From assembly GCA_017415715.1 (NCBI GenBank), contig JAFQFD010000033.1:1-46225 (forward strand): a DNA stretch of 46,225 nucleotides, in the 5' to 3' direction. Under the pieces are notes generated by a model, which saw only the letters and a program-made list of their open reading frames with translations, ran no database searches and was not told where the DNA came from. Of this stretch, positions 1-7,369 are shown in pieces. A program made the translations under genes and the position numbers. This DNA comes from Bacteroidales bacterium. Lineage in GTDB: Bacteria; Bacteroidota; Bacteroidia; Bacteroidales; UBA932. Position 1 is the first letter of the stretch, and every line of letters begins with the position of its first letter.

Positions 1-2
1 AA

Positions 3-416
3 AGCGGAGTGTTCACCAGAGAAAGCGTGCTGGACATCCCGCAGATGGAAGCTCTCTACGGGACACCGCGAGCGTTCAACTTCCACATGAGCAGGAAGTC
101 ATCAGAGGAGTGGGAAGCGGAACAAAAGAAAGACGCCAACGACCTGCCTCCCATCAATCTGCTCAGCATTGAGAGCGGAGTCAACATGCATGACGAATCC
201 AAGATGTTGATATTCGAAAGCGGAAAGGCAGACTACAGGAACATGTCAGATATAGATCTTTGCACGGAACTGGACGCGCTGGCCCGCAACAGGTACGGCA
301 GGCAATCCGTATATCAGCTGACATTAAAAGAGAAACAGTCCATCGCCGAATATCTTTACAGGGTTCGCCACCTCAGCGAATCACAGATACGACGCTGTCT
401 TGTGCTTCCGAAATAA
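3..416 (+). CDS. C-terminal part of an unidentified protein, possibly a REP-associated transposase
   Basis: The frame is open from the left edge of the window to a TAA at 416, so this is the 3' end of a longer gene; the GTG at 9 is probably internal. About 137 residues are visible, hydrophilic and charged, with no signal peptide or membrane segment. The last 60 residues, ending with LSESQIRRCLVLPK, look like a small helical DNA-binding-type domain. I do not recognise the family with certainty. The arrangement (gene end, then a run of palindromic REP-like repeats starting about 65 bp downstream) is what one expects of a REP-associated tyrosine (Y1) transposase, but the catalytic HUH motif would lie outside the window. 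The transposase idea is therefore inference only. Confidence 0.5.
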   Translation, partial: SGVFTRESVLDIPQMEALYGTPRAFNFHMSRKSSEEWEAEQKKDANDLPPINLLSIESGVNMHDESKMLIFESGKADYRNMSDIDLCTELDALARNRYGRQSVYQLTLKEKQSIAEYLYRVRHLSESQIRRCLVLPK

Positions 417-479
417 ACACCCACCTCTTCTGACCAGTCAGACATCACACTCTGACAGTCCACCTCATTGTCTCCAGAG

Positions 480-593
480 ACCGTCCGACAACTTTTGGGG
501 CAAATTTATGTCGGACGGTGCCGAAAACGGCGGTGAAACATCCCAAAACGGGACCGTCCATCATGTTTTTCGCCATTTTGATGTCGGACGGTC
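480..593. repeat. Pair of inverted repeats with TGTCGGACGGT core
   Basis: ACCGTCCGACA at 480-490 pairs perfectly with TGTCGGACGGT at 509-519 (11-bp stem, 18-nt loop). A second, weaker copy has GACCGTCC at 552-559 pairing with GGACGGTC at 586-593, inside TGTCGGACGGTC at 582-593. The two hairpins share the same right arm, so they are two copies of one palindromic element rather than unrelated terminators. Neither is followed by a T-run. Confidence 0.7.
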
Positions 594-619
594 AACTGAC
601 CACTCTGCCATCTCGAAAG

Positions 620-840
620 ATTCCCGGTCAAGCCGGGAATGACGAAGAGAGGCAGGCCGGGAATGACGAAGGGAGGCTGGTCGGGAATGACGAAGGGAAT
701 CCTTCCATGATTAATTGCAGGATATTCCATAACTTTTTGTATATTTGGGAGTTGGGAGATTCCCGGTCAAGACGGGAGCGACGAGGAACGACTTGACGGG
801 AATGATGAGAGACGATGTTATGGGAATGACGGCGGGAAAT
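620..840. repeat. REP-like palindromes and 24-bp tandem repeats
   Basis: The first element is ATTCCCGG (620-627), loop TCAAG, then CCGGGAAT (633-640) and the tail GACGAAG. Its right half is then repeated in tandem with a 24-bp period at 633-656, 657-680 and 681-704 (shared core CGGGAATGACGAA). A second element begins with the same ATTCCCGG and TCAAG at 759-771, followed by a diverged right arm and the tail GACGAGG. Further degraded copies of the GGGAATGA core occur at 798-806 and 821-829. This hairpin-plus-GACGA architecture is typical of dispersed bacterial REP sequences. A related sequence lies inside a gene at 12,333-12,381. Confidence 0.8.
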
Positions 841-908
841 GAAATGTGAGGAATGGCAGAGGCGGCGGGCAGGAACAGAGCAAATTTGTATAATCACCAT
901 ACTGCTTA

Positions 909-1556
909 ATGATTATGGATACTGACCGGAAATGGGTTGTCGTCCGTATTGATGGGAAGATAGCCTCCGTATCGACTGACTATAAGGCGCTGGCGGACAT
1001 CACCGCCAGGATTGCCGCGCAGAAGAGTCCTGCATATGACAGGATATGCGCTGAGACCGTTGACTTCGATCATGTCTGGGAGCTCCGCAGAAGCACGGCA
1101 TGGGAGGACCTCATGCTGTTCGGCACCGATTTCCAGAAGAAGGTCTGGAGAAAGTTGTTCGACCTGACACATACGACTGACGAGAGCGACGCTCCTGGGG
1201 ACCAGGCAGAAACAGGGGACAATGAAGAAAAGGAGTACACCGGTAAGAAAACTTCAAAGGCCAGGCTGATCAGCTACAGCGACTTTGCCGAAATGTGTCA
1301 GAACAAGGCGGGAGTGCGCGCCGTAGCGCATGCCATAGGCCTGAATCCTGTGTCAGTAATCATCCCATGCCATCTTGTAATCCCGAAAGAGTCTATAGAC
1401 AAAATTGCCGACATCCGCCGGAAAGCGGAGTCGACAATCTTCAAGGGAGACGACATCTGCATGGACAGCCTTCTGCGCGACAAGGGCTTCGACTTCGGCA
1501 AATACGCCCTCGGGCGCAAGCTAAAGCGCCGCCTCATCCAGCTCGAACTCGGCTAG
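909..1556 (+). CDS. Ogt/Ada-type O6-alkylguanine-DNA alkyltransferase
   Basis: The protein (215 aa, cytoplasmic) carries the alkyltransferase fold of the Ogt/MGMT family, which moves the alkyl group from O6-alkylguanine in DNA onto its own cysteine. Visible landmarks are FQKKVW at 75-80 (the usual start of the catalytic domain), the helix with GVRAVAHAIGLNP (about 135-147; recognition-helix Arg and hinge Asn) and IIPCHLVI, with acceptor Cys154. Two features are odd: an insertion of roughly 28 acidic and polar residues (about 88-115) between FQKKVW and the DNA-binding part, and Leu instead of the usual Arg after PCH. ATG codons at 909 and 915 are equally possible starts; neither has a ribosome-binding site. 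It stands alone and converges with the plug-domain gene. Confidence 0.8.
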   Translation: MIMDTDRKWVVVRIDGKIASVSTDYKALADITARIAAQKSPAYDRICAETVDFDHVWELRRSTAWEDLMLFGTDFQKKVWRKLFDLTHTTDESDAPGDQAETGDNEEKEYTGKKTSKARLISYSDFAEMCQNKAGVRAVAHAIGLNPVSVIIPCHLVIPKESIDKIADIRRKAESTIFKGDDICMDSLLRDKGFDFGKYALGRKLKRRLIQLELG

Positions 1557-1566
1557 GATACAGAGG

Positions 1567-2098
1567 CTATCTGCCTCCATACGTGGTAATCAGTATTACA
1601 CCACAGGCGCCGCGGGTGCCGTAGATGGATGCGGATGCATCCTTCAGCACCGACACGGACTTCACGTCACGAGGATTCAGGTAGCTGATGTCGTGAACGG
1701 CTGTCCCATCCACGACAAAGAGCGGATCCGTACCCGAGTTGATGGAATTTATGCCCCTTACGGAGTATTTATATGAACCTCCGACCTTCTGGACCACAAG
1801 TCCTGGAACACGGCCCTGAAGGAATTCTCCTATGTCTGAATAGCTGGAGATGTCTTCACTGCGCACATTCACTCTGGAAACAGAAGTGCTCAGTTTCTTC
1901 TTCTTTATATATCCATAACCGACATTGACGGAGTCGTTTTCAAATTCCGCAAGCCTGATGGAGTCGCGTATGGCACGCTCGGCACGTCTCTGCTCGCGAC
2001 GCGCATCGCGCTCCGCCCTGCGGAGACTGTCTCCGGTCCTGTGCGTAGCCGGAAACAGACAGGAAAACAAAAAGAATGACCAGTAGAATGTCTTTCAT
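1567..2098 (-). pseudogene. Stand-alone TonB receptor plug-domain protein, frameshifted after the signal peptide
   Basis: The main frame (from about 2,070 down to 1,567) encodes a charged Arg/Glu stretch and then a SusC-type plug domain: SDIGEFLQGRVPGL, YSVRGINS, DPLFVVDG, SVLKDASASIYGTRG and GVILITT. There is no beta-barrel, so it cannot be a transporter by itself. It has no ATG and would need a TTG start. In another frame, an ATG at 2,098 opens a perfect signal peptide (MKDILLVILFVFLSVSGYAQ) five bases after the stop of the upstream gene. The two frames join if one G near 2,038 is removed. I infer a one-base insertion that separates the export signal from the domain; a sequencing error is the alternative. 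It is probably cotranscribed with the SIMPL gene. Confidence 0.65.
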
Positions 2099-2103
2099 AA
2101 TGC

Positions 2104-2811
2104 TCAGTTCTTAAGATAATATGTAACCGAAGTCACGACGCGCACCTTCTTTATATATGGTGTGTTGCTGTCGCGGTCTCCTATGGTGAATGTTCCCTGG
2201 TTTGCTGTCTTGATCTTTCCAAGGCTGCTGTCCGAGTCTTTAGCGAACTTCTCGGCTGCCGCACGAGCATTCTTTGTTGCCTCTTCGATCATTTCAGGCT
2301 TGATGTCGTTCAGGCCTTCGTAACGGAACTCCACAGGATTTTCCCACTGGTTGCTTCCGCCCGTGACTATGCCTTTCTTCAGGAGAGCAGACTGCTCGGA
2401 CATGAGGGAGAGCACTGCATCAACATCTGACGAGCACACCGTGATGACATTCTTGGCTATGTAGCGGAACGCCCTGTTGTTGTCTCCATACTCATTGGCC
2501 AGCTTGTCGGAGATCTGGGGCACGCTGACTGTGATTTCCTCCGGAGAGATGCCTCCGGCCTTGAGGAAATCCATAATGACGGCGTTGCCTGCATCGGTCT
2601 GGGCATATATGGACTGAATGTCGTTCGACATAACCTTATATACTATAGGCCATATGACCTTGTCCGCCTTTACTTCCTTTTCGCAAAGGCCCTTCACATT
2701 GACTGTCCTGTCGTAAGAGCGGTATTTCTCCACTGCTAAAGGGAACATGGCGCCGAGGACGACGAGGCCGACCATGATGCAGAGGCCGCTGTAGAATTTT
2801 CCTTTGTCCAT
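2104..2811 (-). CDS. SIMPL (DUF541) domain protein
   Basis: This 235-residue protein begins with MDKGKFYSG and an N-terminal hydrophobic segment (about residues 7-25: signal anchor or uncleaved signal), followed by a periplasmic SIMPL domain. Supporting features are the opening strand RTVNVKGLCEKEVKADKVIW, the middle region with paired helices, NARAAAEKFAKDSDSSLGKI and the terminal strand KKVRVVTSVTYYL, in the usual family order. The molecular function of SIMPL proteins is not known; some are linked to envelope stress. The ATG at 2,811 is preferred over an upstream in-frame ATG at 2,913, because the upstream part lies across the terminator hairpin at 2,851-2,890 and looks non-coding. A plug-domain gene follows after five bases. 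Confidence 0.8.
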   Translation of the reverse strand: MDKGKFYSGLCIMVGLVVLGAMFPLAVEKYRSYDRTVNVKGLCEKEVKADKVIWPIVYKVMSNDIQSIYAQTDAGNAVIMDFLKAGGISPEEITVSVPQISDKLANEYGDNNRAFRYIAKNVITVCSSDVDAVLSLMSEQSALLKKGIVTGGSNQWENPVEFRYEGLNDIKPEMIEEATKNARAAAEKFAKDSDSSLGKIKTANQGTFTIGDRDSNTPYIKKVRVVTSVTYYLKN

Positions 2812-2850
2812 AATCATGAATATTTGATGGTAAATATAATCATTATTCAG

Positions 2851-2890
2851 AAAACATCCGGCTGTGCCTTTCACAAGTAACAGCCGGATG
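2851..2890 (-). terminator. Rho-independent terminator of the araB-ending operon
   Basis: CATCCGGCTGT (2,855-2,865) and ACAGCCGGATG (2,880-2,890) form a perfect 11-bp GC-rich stem with a 14-nt loop. In minus-strand RNA the stem is followed by UUUUCUG (complement of 2,848-2,854). It lies about 70 bp beyond the araB stop and separates that operon from the SIMPL gene. Confidence 0.8.
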
Positions 2891-2962
2891 AACCATAACC
2901 CTAGTATTAACAACTAAACTAACCGCCTCTACTCATTTCAAACGGTGTGCCAAAGTTGTCAA

Positions 2963-4621
2963 TCACTTCACCTGGTCCTCGACAAAACGTCCGAGGACCT
3001 CATATTTCTGATAAAGCCTGTCATAGACTTCGACATTTGCCGGTATCGGCTGATACTCGTGCGCAAATCCGGAGTTCATGGCGTCACGAGCCGCCTCGAT
3101 TGTCGGATATGCTCCGGCGGCAGTCGCCGCGAACATAGCTGCGCCAAGGGCGCATGCCTGGTCTGTGTTGCAGACCTTGATAGGCATGTTAAGCACATCG
3201 CTGAGAGTCTGCATCACGAAAGGAGACTTGAGGGCGATGCCGCCTATACCTATGATGCTGTCTATGCGTACGCCTTCGCGACGGAATCTGTCCACGATGG
3301 CTCTCGATCCGTATGCCGTCGCCTCGACGAGGGCACGGAATATCATCGGAGCGGATGTTCCGAGGGTGATGCCTGTAATCGCTCCTGTGAGAAGCTGGTT
3401 CGCATCCGGGGTACGTCTTCCGTTCATCCAGTCCAGGGCAAGGACAGCTCCTGCTCCCGGCTCGAGGGTTTCAGCCTCCCTGGTAAGCTGAGGTATGATC
3501 CTGTCGCAAGCCTGCTCCAAAGCCTCTCCATCAAGACCCGAAAGGTTCTTCAAAGGCCACTCGAGCACGCGGCGGAACCAGGCATATACGTCTCCGAAAG
3601 CGGACTGACCGGCCTCAAGGCCTGTCATTCCCGGAATCACAGAACCGTCTACCTGGCCGCAGATGCCTTTGATGAGCTTGTCACCGACTTCTTCCTTGGA
3701 AGCCACCATGATGTCGCAGGTCGAAGTTCCTATGATGCGCACGAATGCATGCTCAGATATGTTTGCCCCGACAGCACCCATATGACAGTCAAACGCGCTG
3801 ACGCCGACCACCACGTCAGTGGTCAGTCCCAGACGGTCCGCCCACTCCTGACTGAGTCTGTCGGCAGGTTTGTCGGAAGTCTCCGTATCTGTAAAAAGCC
3901 TGTCGCGATATCCGTCCAGAAGCGGATCAAGCTCAGAAAGGAACTCCTGCGGAGGAAGACCTCCCCAGCTCTCGTGCCACATGACCTTGTGACCTGCGGC
4001 ACATCGGCCGCGTACGATATCTTTTGATGAAGTCACGCCTGTGATGAGAGCAGGCATCCAGTCGCAATGCTCGACGACCGAGTATGCAGCTTCACGTACA
4101 GCTGCATCCTCTCTGAGAACATGCAGGATCTTGGCCCACCACCACTCGGAAGAATAGATTCCTCCTTCATACATGGTATAGTCCACGGCACCTTCCTTAT
4201 GGCATGCAGCATTGATCTCCGCCGCTTCCTTCACTGCAGTATGGTCCTTCCAAAGGACGAACATCGCATTAGGATTTTCCGCAAATTCCGGCTTCAGCGC
4301 CAGCGGAGTGCCGGTTTCGTCCACAAATGCAGGTGTCGACCCCGTGGTGTCGAATGACATTCCGATCACCTTCTCTGCAGTGCCTGCAGGGCATTGCGCG
4401 AGGGCCTCCTTAACGCTTGCCTCCAGCACCTCTATGTAGTCAAGAGGATGCTGACGCCAGCGGTTCTCGGCAGCGCAGCAGTAAAGTCCCTGCTTCCAGC
4501 GAGTGTAATACTTGACGGATGAAGCGACAATCTTTCCGGTCTCCACCTCAACGACAAGAGCGCGGGCAGAATCTGTTCCATAGTCCAGTCCTATGACGTA
4601 TCTGTTCTCCATTGCTGACAT
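2963..4621 (-). CDS. araB: Ribulokinase (FGGY family)
   Basis: AraB phosphorylates L-ribulose to L-ribulose 5-phosphate with ATP, the second step of L-arabinose catabolism. The 552-residue length is normal. The N-terminal GLDYGTDSARALVV is the phosphate-binding loop of FGGY kinases; GMSFDTTGSTPAFVD and SAFDCHMGAVGANI are typical of ribulokinases rather than xylulokinases; the C-terminal ATPase half has IIGIGGIALKSPFVMQTLSD. The gene starts three bases after the stop of the GH106-like gene and is the last in that operon, followed by a terminator. It is therefore co-expressed with the glycosidases and separated by about 16 kb from araA and araD. Confidence 0.95.
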   Translation of the reverse strand: MSAMENRYVIGLDYGTDSARALVVEVETGKIVASSVKYYTRWKQGLYCCAAENRWRQHPLDYIEVLEASVKEALAQCPAGTAEKVIGMSFDTTGSTPAFVDETGTPLALKPEFAENPNAMFVLWKDHTAVKEAAEINAACHKEGAVDYTMYEGGIYSSEWWWAKILHVLREDAAVREAAYSVVEHCDWMPALITGVTSSKDIVRGRCAAGHKVMWHESWGGLPPQEFLSELDPLLDGYRDRLFTDTETSDKPADRLSQEWADRLGLTTDVVVGVSAFDCHMGAVGANISEHAFVRIIGTSTCDIMVASKEEVGDKLIKGICGQVDGSVIPGMTGLEAGQSAFGDVYAWFRRVLEWPLKNLSGLDGEALEQACDRIIPQLTREAETLEPGAGAVLALDWMNGRRTPDANQLLTGAITGITLGTSAPMIFRALVEATAYGSRAIVDRFRREGVRIDSIIGIGGIALKSPFVMQTLSDVLNMPIKVCNTDQACALGAAMFAATAAGAYPTIEAARDAMNSGFAHEYQPIPANVEVYDRLYQKYEVLGRFVEDQVK

Positions 4622-4624
4622 AAG

Positions 4625-7369
4625 CTATCTTTTTAATTGTATGTTTATTTCTTGAACTGCTGATTTATACTGTCCGTCCCCATCCGCTTCCACACATATG
4701 GTAATCCCCGTCCACAGACGTTTCGGGTCCTTGCCGAAATAGTCAGGATCATAGCGGAAGGTGTATTCTCCTGTCTGGATTGCAGGGCCGGAGATGAGGA
4801 CCACACGAGGGCGGACGGACGCATGGGCGTCACTGAGCGCATTGCGGGTAGAATCCACGAACACCGGCATCAGCGTAAACTCGTCTCCCTCACATACAGC
4901 ATTGATCTTGATATGTTTGTCCGGATCATAGACGAGCATCTGTCCGTTCAGTTCGGCAGACACATACTGCATCCGCTTGCCCTTATGCTCGGCATATCTT
5001 TCCTTTGTCATGAGGACCATTTCCTCGTCCTGATACCAGAACTGCTCGTGAGGGTCGGAAGTCTCCGAACCATCCTCAAACCAACGGGAATAACGGCAGC
5101 CTCCCTCAGGACGGGGATCTGCCAGAGCCTTTCCGATGAAGCGCACCATATAGTCCTGAGTCTCGGGGCAAAAATCGAAATGACCTTTTCCCGCATCACA
5201 AAGGAAGGATATCCTGCTGTCCGGATACATCATCTGAAAAGCCAGGGCAGGCAGAAGACGGGCATCCCACCACTCATATTCACCCATTATCATAAGACCC
5301 GGAATACGGTCTATGTTACGCGTACGGCCCCATTCCACATTTGCACGTCCATAGCCGCAAAGATTGGTACGAGGTGCATCCCCATGATATGAAACGACAC
5401 ATAGGGTACGGTCCGGATTCCAGGCGGCGAAATTCCATGGGAAGGTGGCCTGAGCAGAATGACCGAAAGGAATCACCTGAGCAGTAGCAATCTCAGGATG
5501 CTCTGTCCCTTCCGCAAACTTCTTCATGATCGCCTCGAAACGCTCCTGACAGCCTTCCGACACATCCCAGTTCTGAGACCCTCTTTGGACAAACGCCATC
5601 GCCACCCCAAGAGAATCCATACCCCGACAGAAGTCCCTGCTTCGGAAAAGCACTTCCTCTGTCATGTTCTGATGGCAATAGAGCACTGCCTTCACCTCCT
5701 TATGTCCCCTTGGAAGACGGATATAGGCTCTTTCTCCCTCCTCACCGAAAGAATAGTCAAACTCCGCACGGCCTTTCTGGAATTCTATGCGTTCCCTAAT
5801 ATAATCAGTAAGGACACGTACAGAATCCACGTCCGCATGAAGGCGGTCAAAACGGGTACCGAAAGGCCCCATCGTCATCGGTCTGCCGTCATCATCCTGA
5901 TGGGCTATGCAATGAAACACAAAGAAATTTACTCCTGCCTCACACAATTTGTTGACATCTTCCTTGAAACTTCCTAAAGTCGCCGGAATATCCGCATCTC
6001 CCGGATAGGCAGTAAACGACTCGCAACCGACCACAGGTCTTCCTGCAGAATGAGCGTAACGTGATACAAAATATGGTCTTTCTATACTTCCATAATGACA
6101 CCTTGCCCAATATTCACTCATCGGCAGATCAAAGGCATATCCATACTCCTTCCGATCAAAATCTCCGTTTCCATATGGTTCACCGGCAAGTTCGAGTCCG
6201 TATGGTTCAAGCATTTCCTTAAATGGAAGAAGATATTCCTTCATGAACAGTTCCTGCTTGACGGAATTCTTCCTGCCGATTCCACCTTTAAGCCAGTCCT
6301 TTCCTTCTCCGACTGTAAGATATTCCAGTCCAAGAGACTCTGTCCAATCCTGACCGCCAGCCTCCCAACTATCTATCAGAACATGCGTCAAAGTTGTGCC
6401 GCAATAAGGCCTCAATTCTTCCAGAAGAGGTCTGAGATAACGGTCAAAATGAGCCTCTATCCCCATACGGGACAGTTTATCGCACTCCAAACCTATTCCG
6501 GACTCAGCCGCAGCCGTAACCATCTGACCGTTTGTGGTATAACCCAGACGTCGATATGCTGTTCCCGATCCTTCCTCCGCCAGAATCTCTATTCTTGACA
6601 GATTTGTACCGCGATTGGAAGTCAGACGTATGTAACGGCATGTCATGGGATCGCAACTGAAATAAACAGGAATATCCCGAGCCTTCAATGCAGGACCCGA
6701 AGCCACACCTATTTCCTGCCAGGAATCACCGTCAACACTCACCTCGACACGAAGTCTCGGAGCATAATCACGAGGGCCGTCATGAGGATGAAGCGGTTTC
6801 TCACGTTCTCCGCGCCAGAGGTTGAAACCCACAACAGGCTTGACTCCGGACAAGGTCACCACTAATGATTCATCTTTCTCAAGACGACAGGAGATATCCT
6901 GCATCTCATCCGCCGAATTGACCTTGAATGTCTTTATATCACGATAGAAGCCCATCTTGTGGACTGGAACTGGCGGATTCTTCTTTGACGAAACACTCCA
7001 GGTAAGTTCCTTCATTGACTCCTCCGGTCTGATCCATGGGCCACCTGTCGCGGTATAGCCTGGAGAATTATGCAGACCTAATGTCAATCCAAGCCTCTGA
7101 GCCTCACTGCAGGCATGTTTTACAGCATCAAGCCACTCCTGAGAATTATGATCCACCGGTCCACGGTCTATTCCGGTCCACACATCAAATATAAATGCAG
7201 ACTCGATACCGGCTGCCTTCATATATTCCAGATCCTTGGTGATCCCGTCTTTGGAGATGTTGCCGTTCATCCACATCCAATAACATCCCGTCTTGGGGAA
7301 GTCAAGCACGGAGCGCGCTGAAAGGGAGGCGGACAGCAGAAGAAGAAATGCAATCAGACGTACTTTCAT
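4625..7369 (-). CDS. GH106-like alpha-L-rhamnosidase fused to an alpha/beta-hydrolase
   Basis: A secreted protein (914 aa; signal peptide about 1-18). Residues 20-500 resemble the GH106 rhamnosidase barrel: YWMWMNGNISKDGITKDLEYM (28-48), LGLHNSPGYTATGGPWI (97-113), then an inserted discoidin-like beta-sandwich (about 165-265), DSWEAGGQDWT (333-343, Glu336), GEPYG (396-400) and GCESFTAYPG (448-457, Glu450). From about 545 to 750 the fold changes to an alpha/beta-hydrolase: PFGHSAQATF with nucleophile Ser638 and GKGHFDF with candidate catalytic His730, as in carbohydrate esterases. A beta-sandwich tail follows. Expected roles are removal of terminal rhamnose and of an ester group from the same glycan; neither is proven. 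It overlaps the GH28-like gene by four bases (ATGA). Confidence 0.75.
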   Translation of the reverse strand: MKVRLIAFLLLLSASLSARSVLDFPKTGCYWMWMNGNISKDGITKDLEYMKAAGIESAFIFDVWTGIDRGPVDHNSQEWLDAVKHACSEAQRLGLTLGLHNSPGYTATGGPWIRPEESMKELTWSVSSKKNPPVPVHKMGFYRDIKTFKVNSADEMQDISCRLEKDESLVVTLSGVKPVVGFNLWRGEREKPLHPHDGPRDYAPRLRVEVSVDGDSWQEIGVASGPALKARDIPVYFSCDPMTCRYIRLTSNRGTNLSRIEILAEEGSGTAYRRLGYTTNGQMVTAAAESGIGLECDKLSRMGIEAHFDRYLRPLLEELRPYCGTTLTHVLIDSWEAGGQDWTESLGLEYLTVGEGKDWLKGGIGRKNSVKQELFMKEYLLPFKEMLEPYGLELAGEPYGNGDFDRKEYGYAFDLPMSEYWARCHYGSIERPYFVSRYAHSAGRPVVGCESFTAYPGDADIPATLGSFKEDVNKLCEAGVNFFVFHCIAHQDDDGRPMTMGPFGTRFDRLHADVDSVRVLTDYIRERIEFQKGRAEFDYSFGEEGERAYIRLPRGHKEVKAVLYCHQNMTEEVLFRSRDFCRGMDSLGVAMAFVQRGSQNWDVSEGCQERFEAIMKKFAEGTEHPEIATAQVIPFGHSAQATFPWNFAAWNPDRTLCVVSYHGDAPRTNLCGYGRANVEWGRTRNIDRIPGLMIMGEYEWWDARLLPALAFQMMYPDSRISFLCDAGKGHFDFCPETQDYMVRFIGKALADPRPEGGCRYSRWFEDGSETSDPHEQFWYQDEEMVLMTKERYAEHKGKRMQYVSAELNGQMLVYDPDKHIKINAVCEGDEFTLMPVFVDSTRNALSDAHASVRPRVVLISGPAIQTGEYTFRYDPDYFGKDPKRLWTGITICVEADGDGQYKSAVQEINIQLKR

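Larger units (their letters stand above)
417..908. other. Gene-free, repeat-rich intergenic region
   Basis: These 492 bp hold no convincing gene. The frames open here are short and follow the repeats. The region has two blocks: inverted repeats built on a TGTCGGACGGT core (480-593), and REP-like hairpins plus tandem CGGGAATGACGA units (620-840). About 70 bp without obvious structure precede the alkyltransferase start at 909. No clear promoter motif was seen. Confidence 0.7.

Noticed and set aside
620-704. A possible CRISPR array because of regularly spaced repeats
   Set aside because: The units are directly tandem with a 24-bp period and no unique spacers, the half-elements belong to a hairpin element, and no cas genes are present.
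506-900. Several overlapping reading frames of 74-92 codons on both strands in the left intergenic region
   Set aside because: Their translations are low-complexity repeats produced by the REP-like DNA (for example FVIPGLP and AGNDEGR runs) and appear on both strands at once; no start signals or recognisable domains.
1563-1577. Short inverted repeat GAGGC / GCCTC between the alkyltransferase and plug-domain genes
   Set aside because: A 5-bp stem without a T-run is too weak to call a terminator.
2945-4027. A 360-codon plus-strand open frame opposite araB
   Set aside because: It is a shadow of the well-supported ribulokinase gene on the other strand; the translation is rich in Arg, Ser, Cys and His and has no domain.
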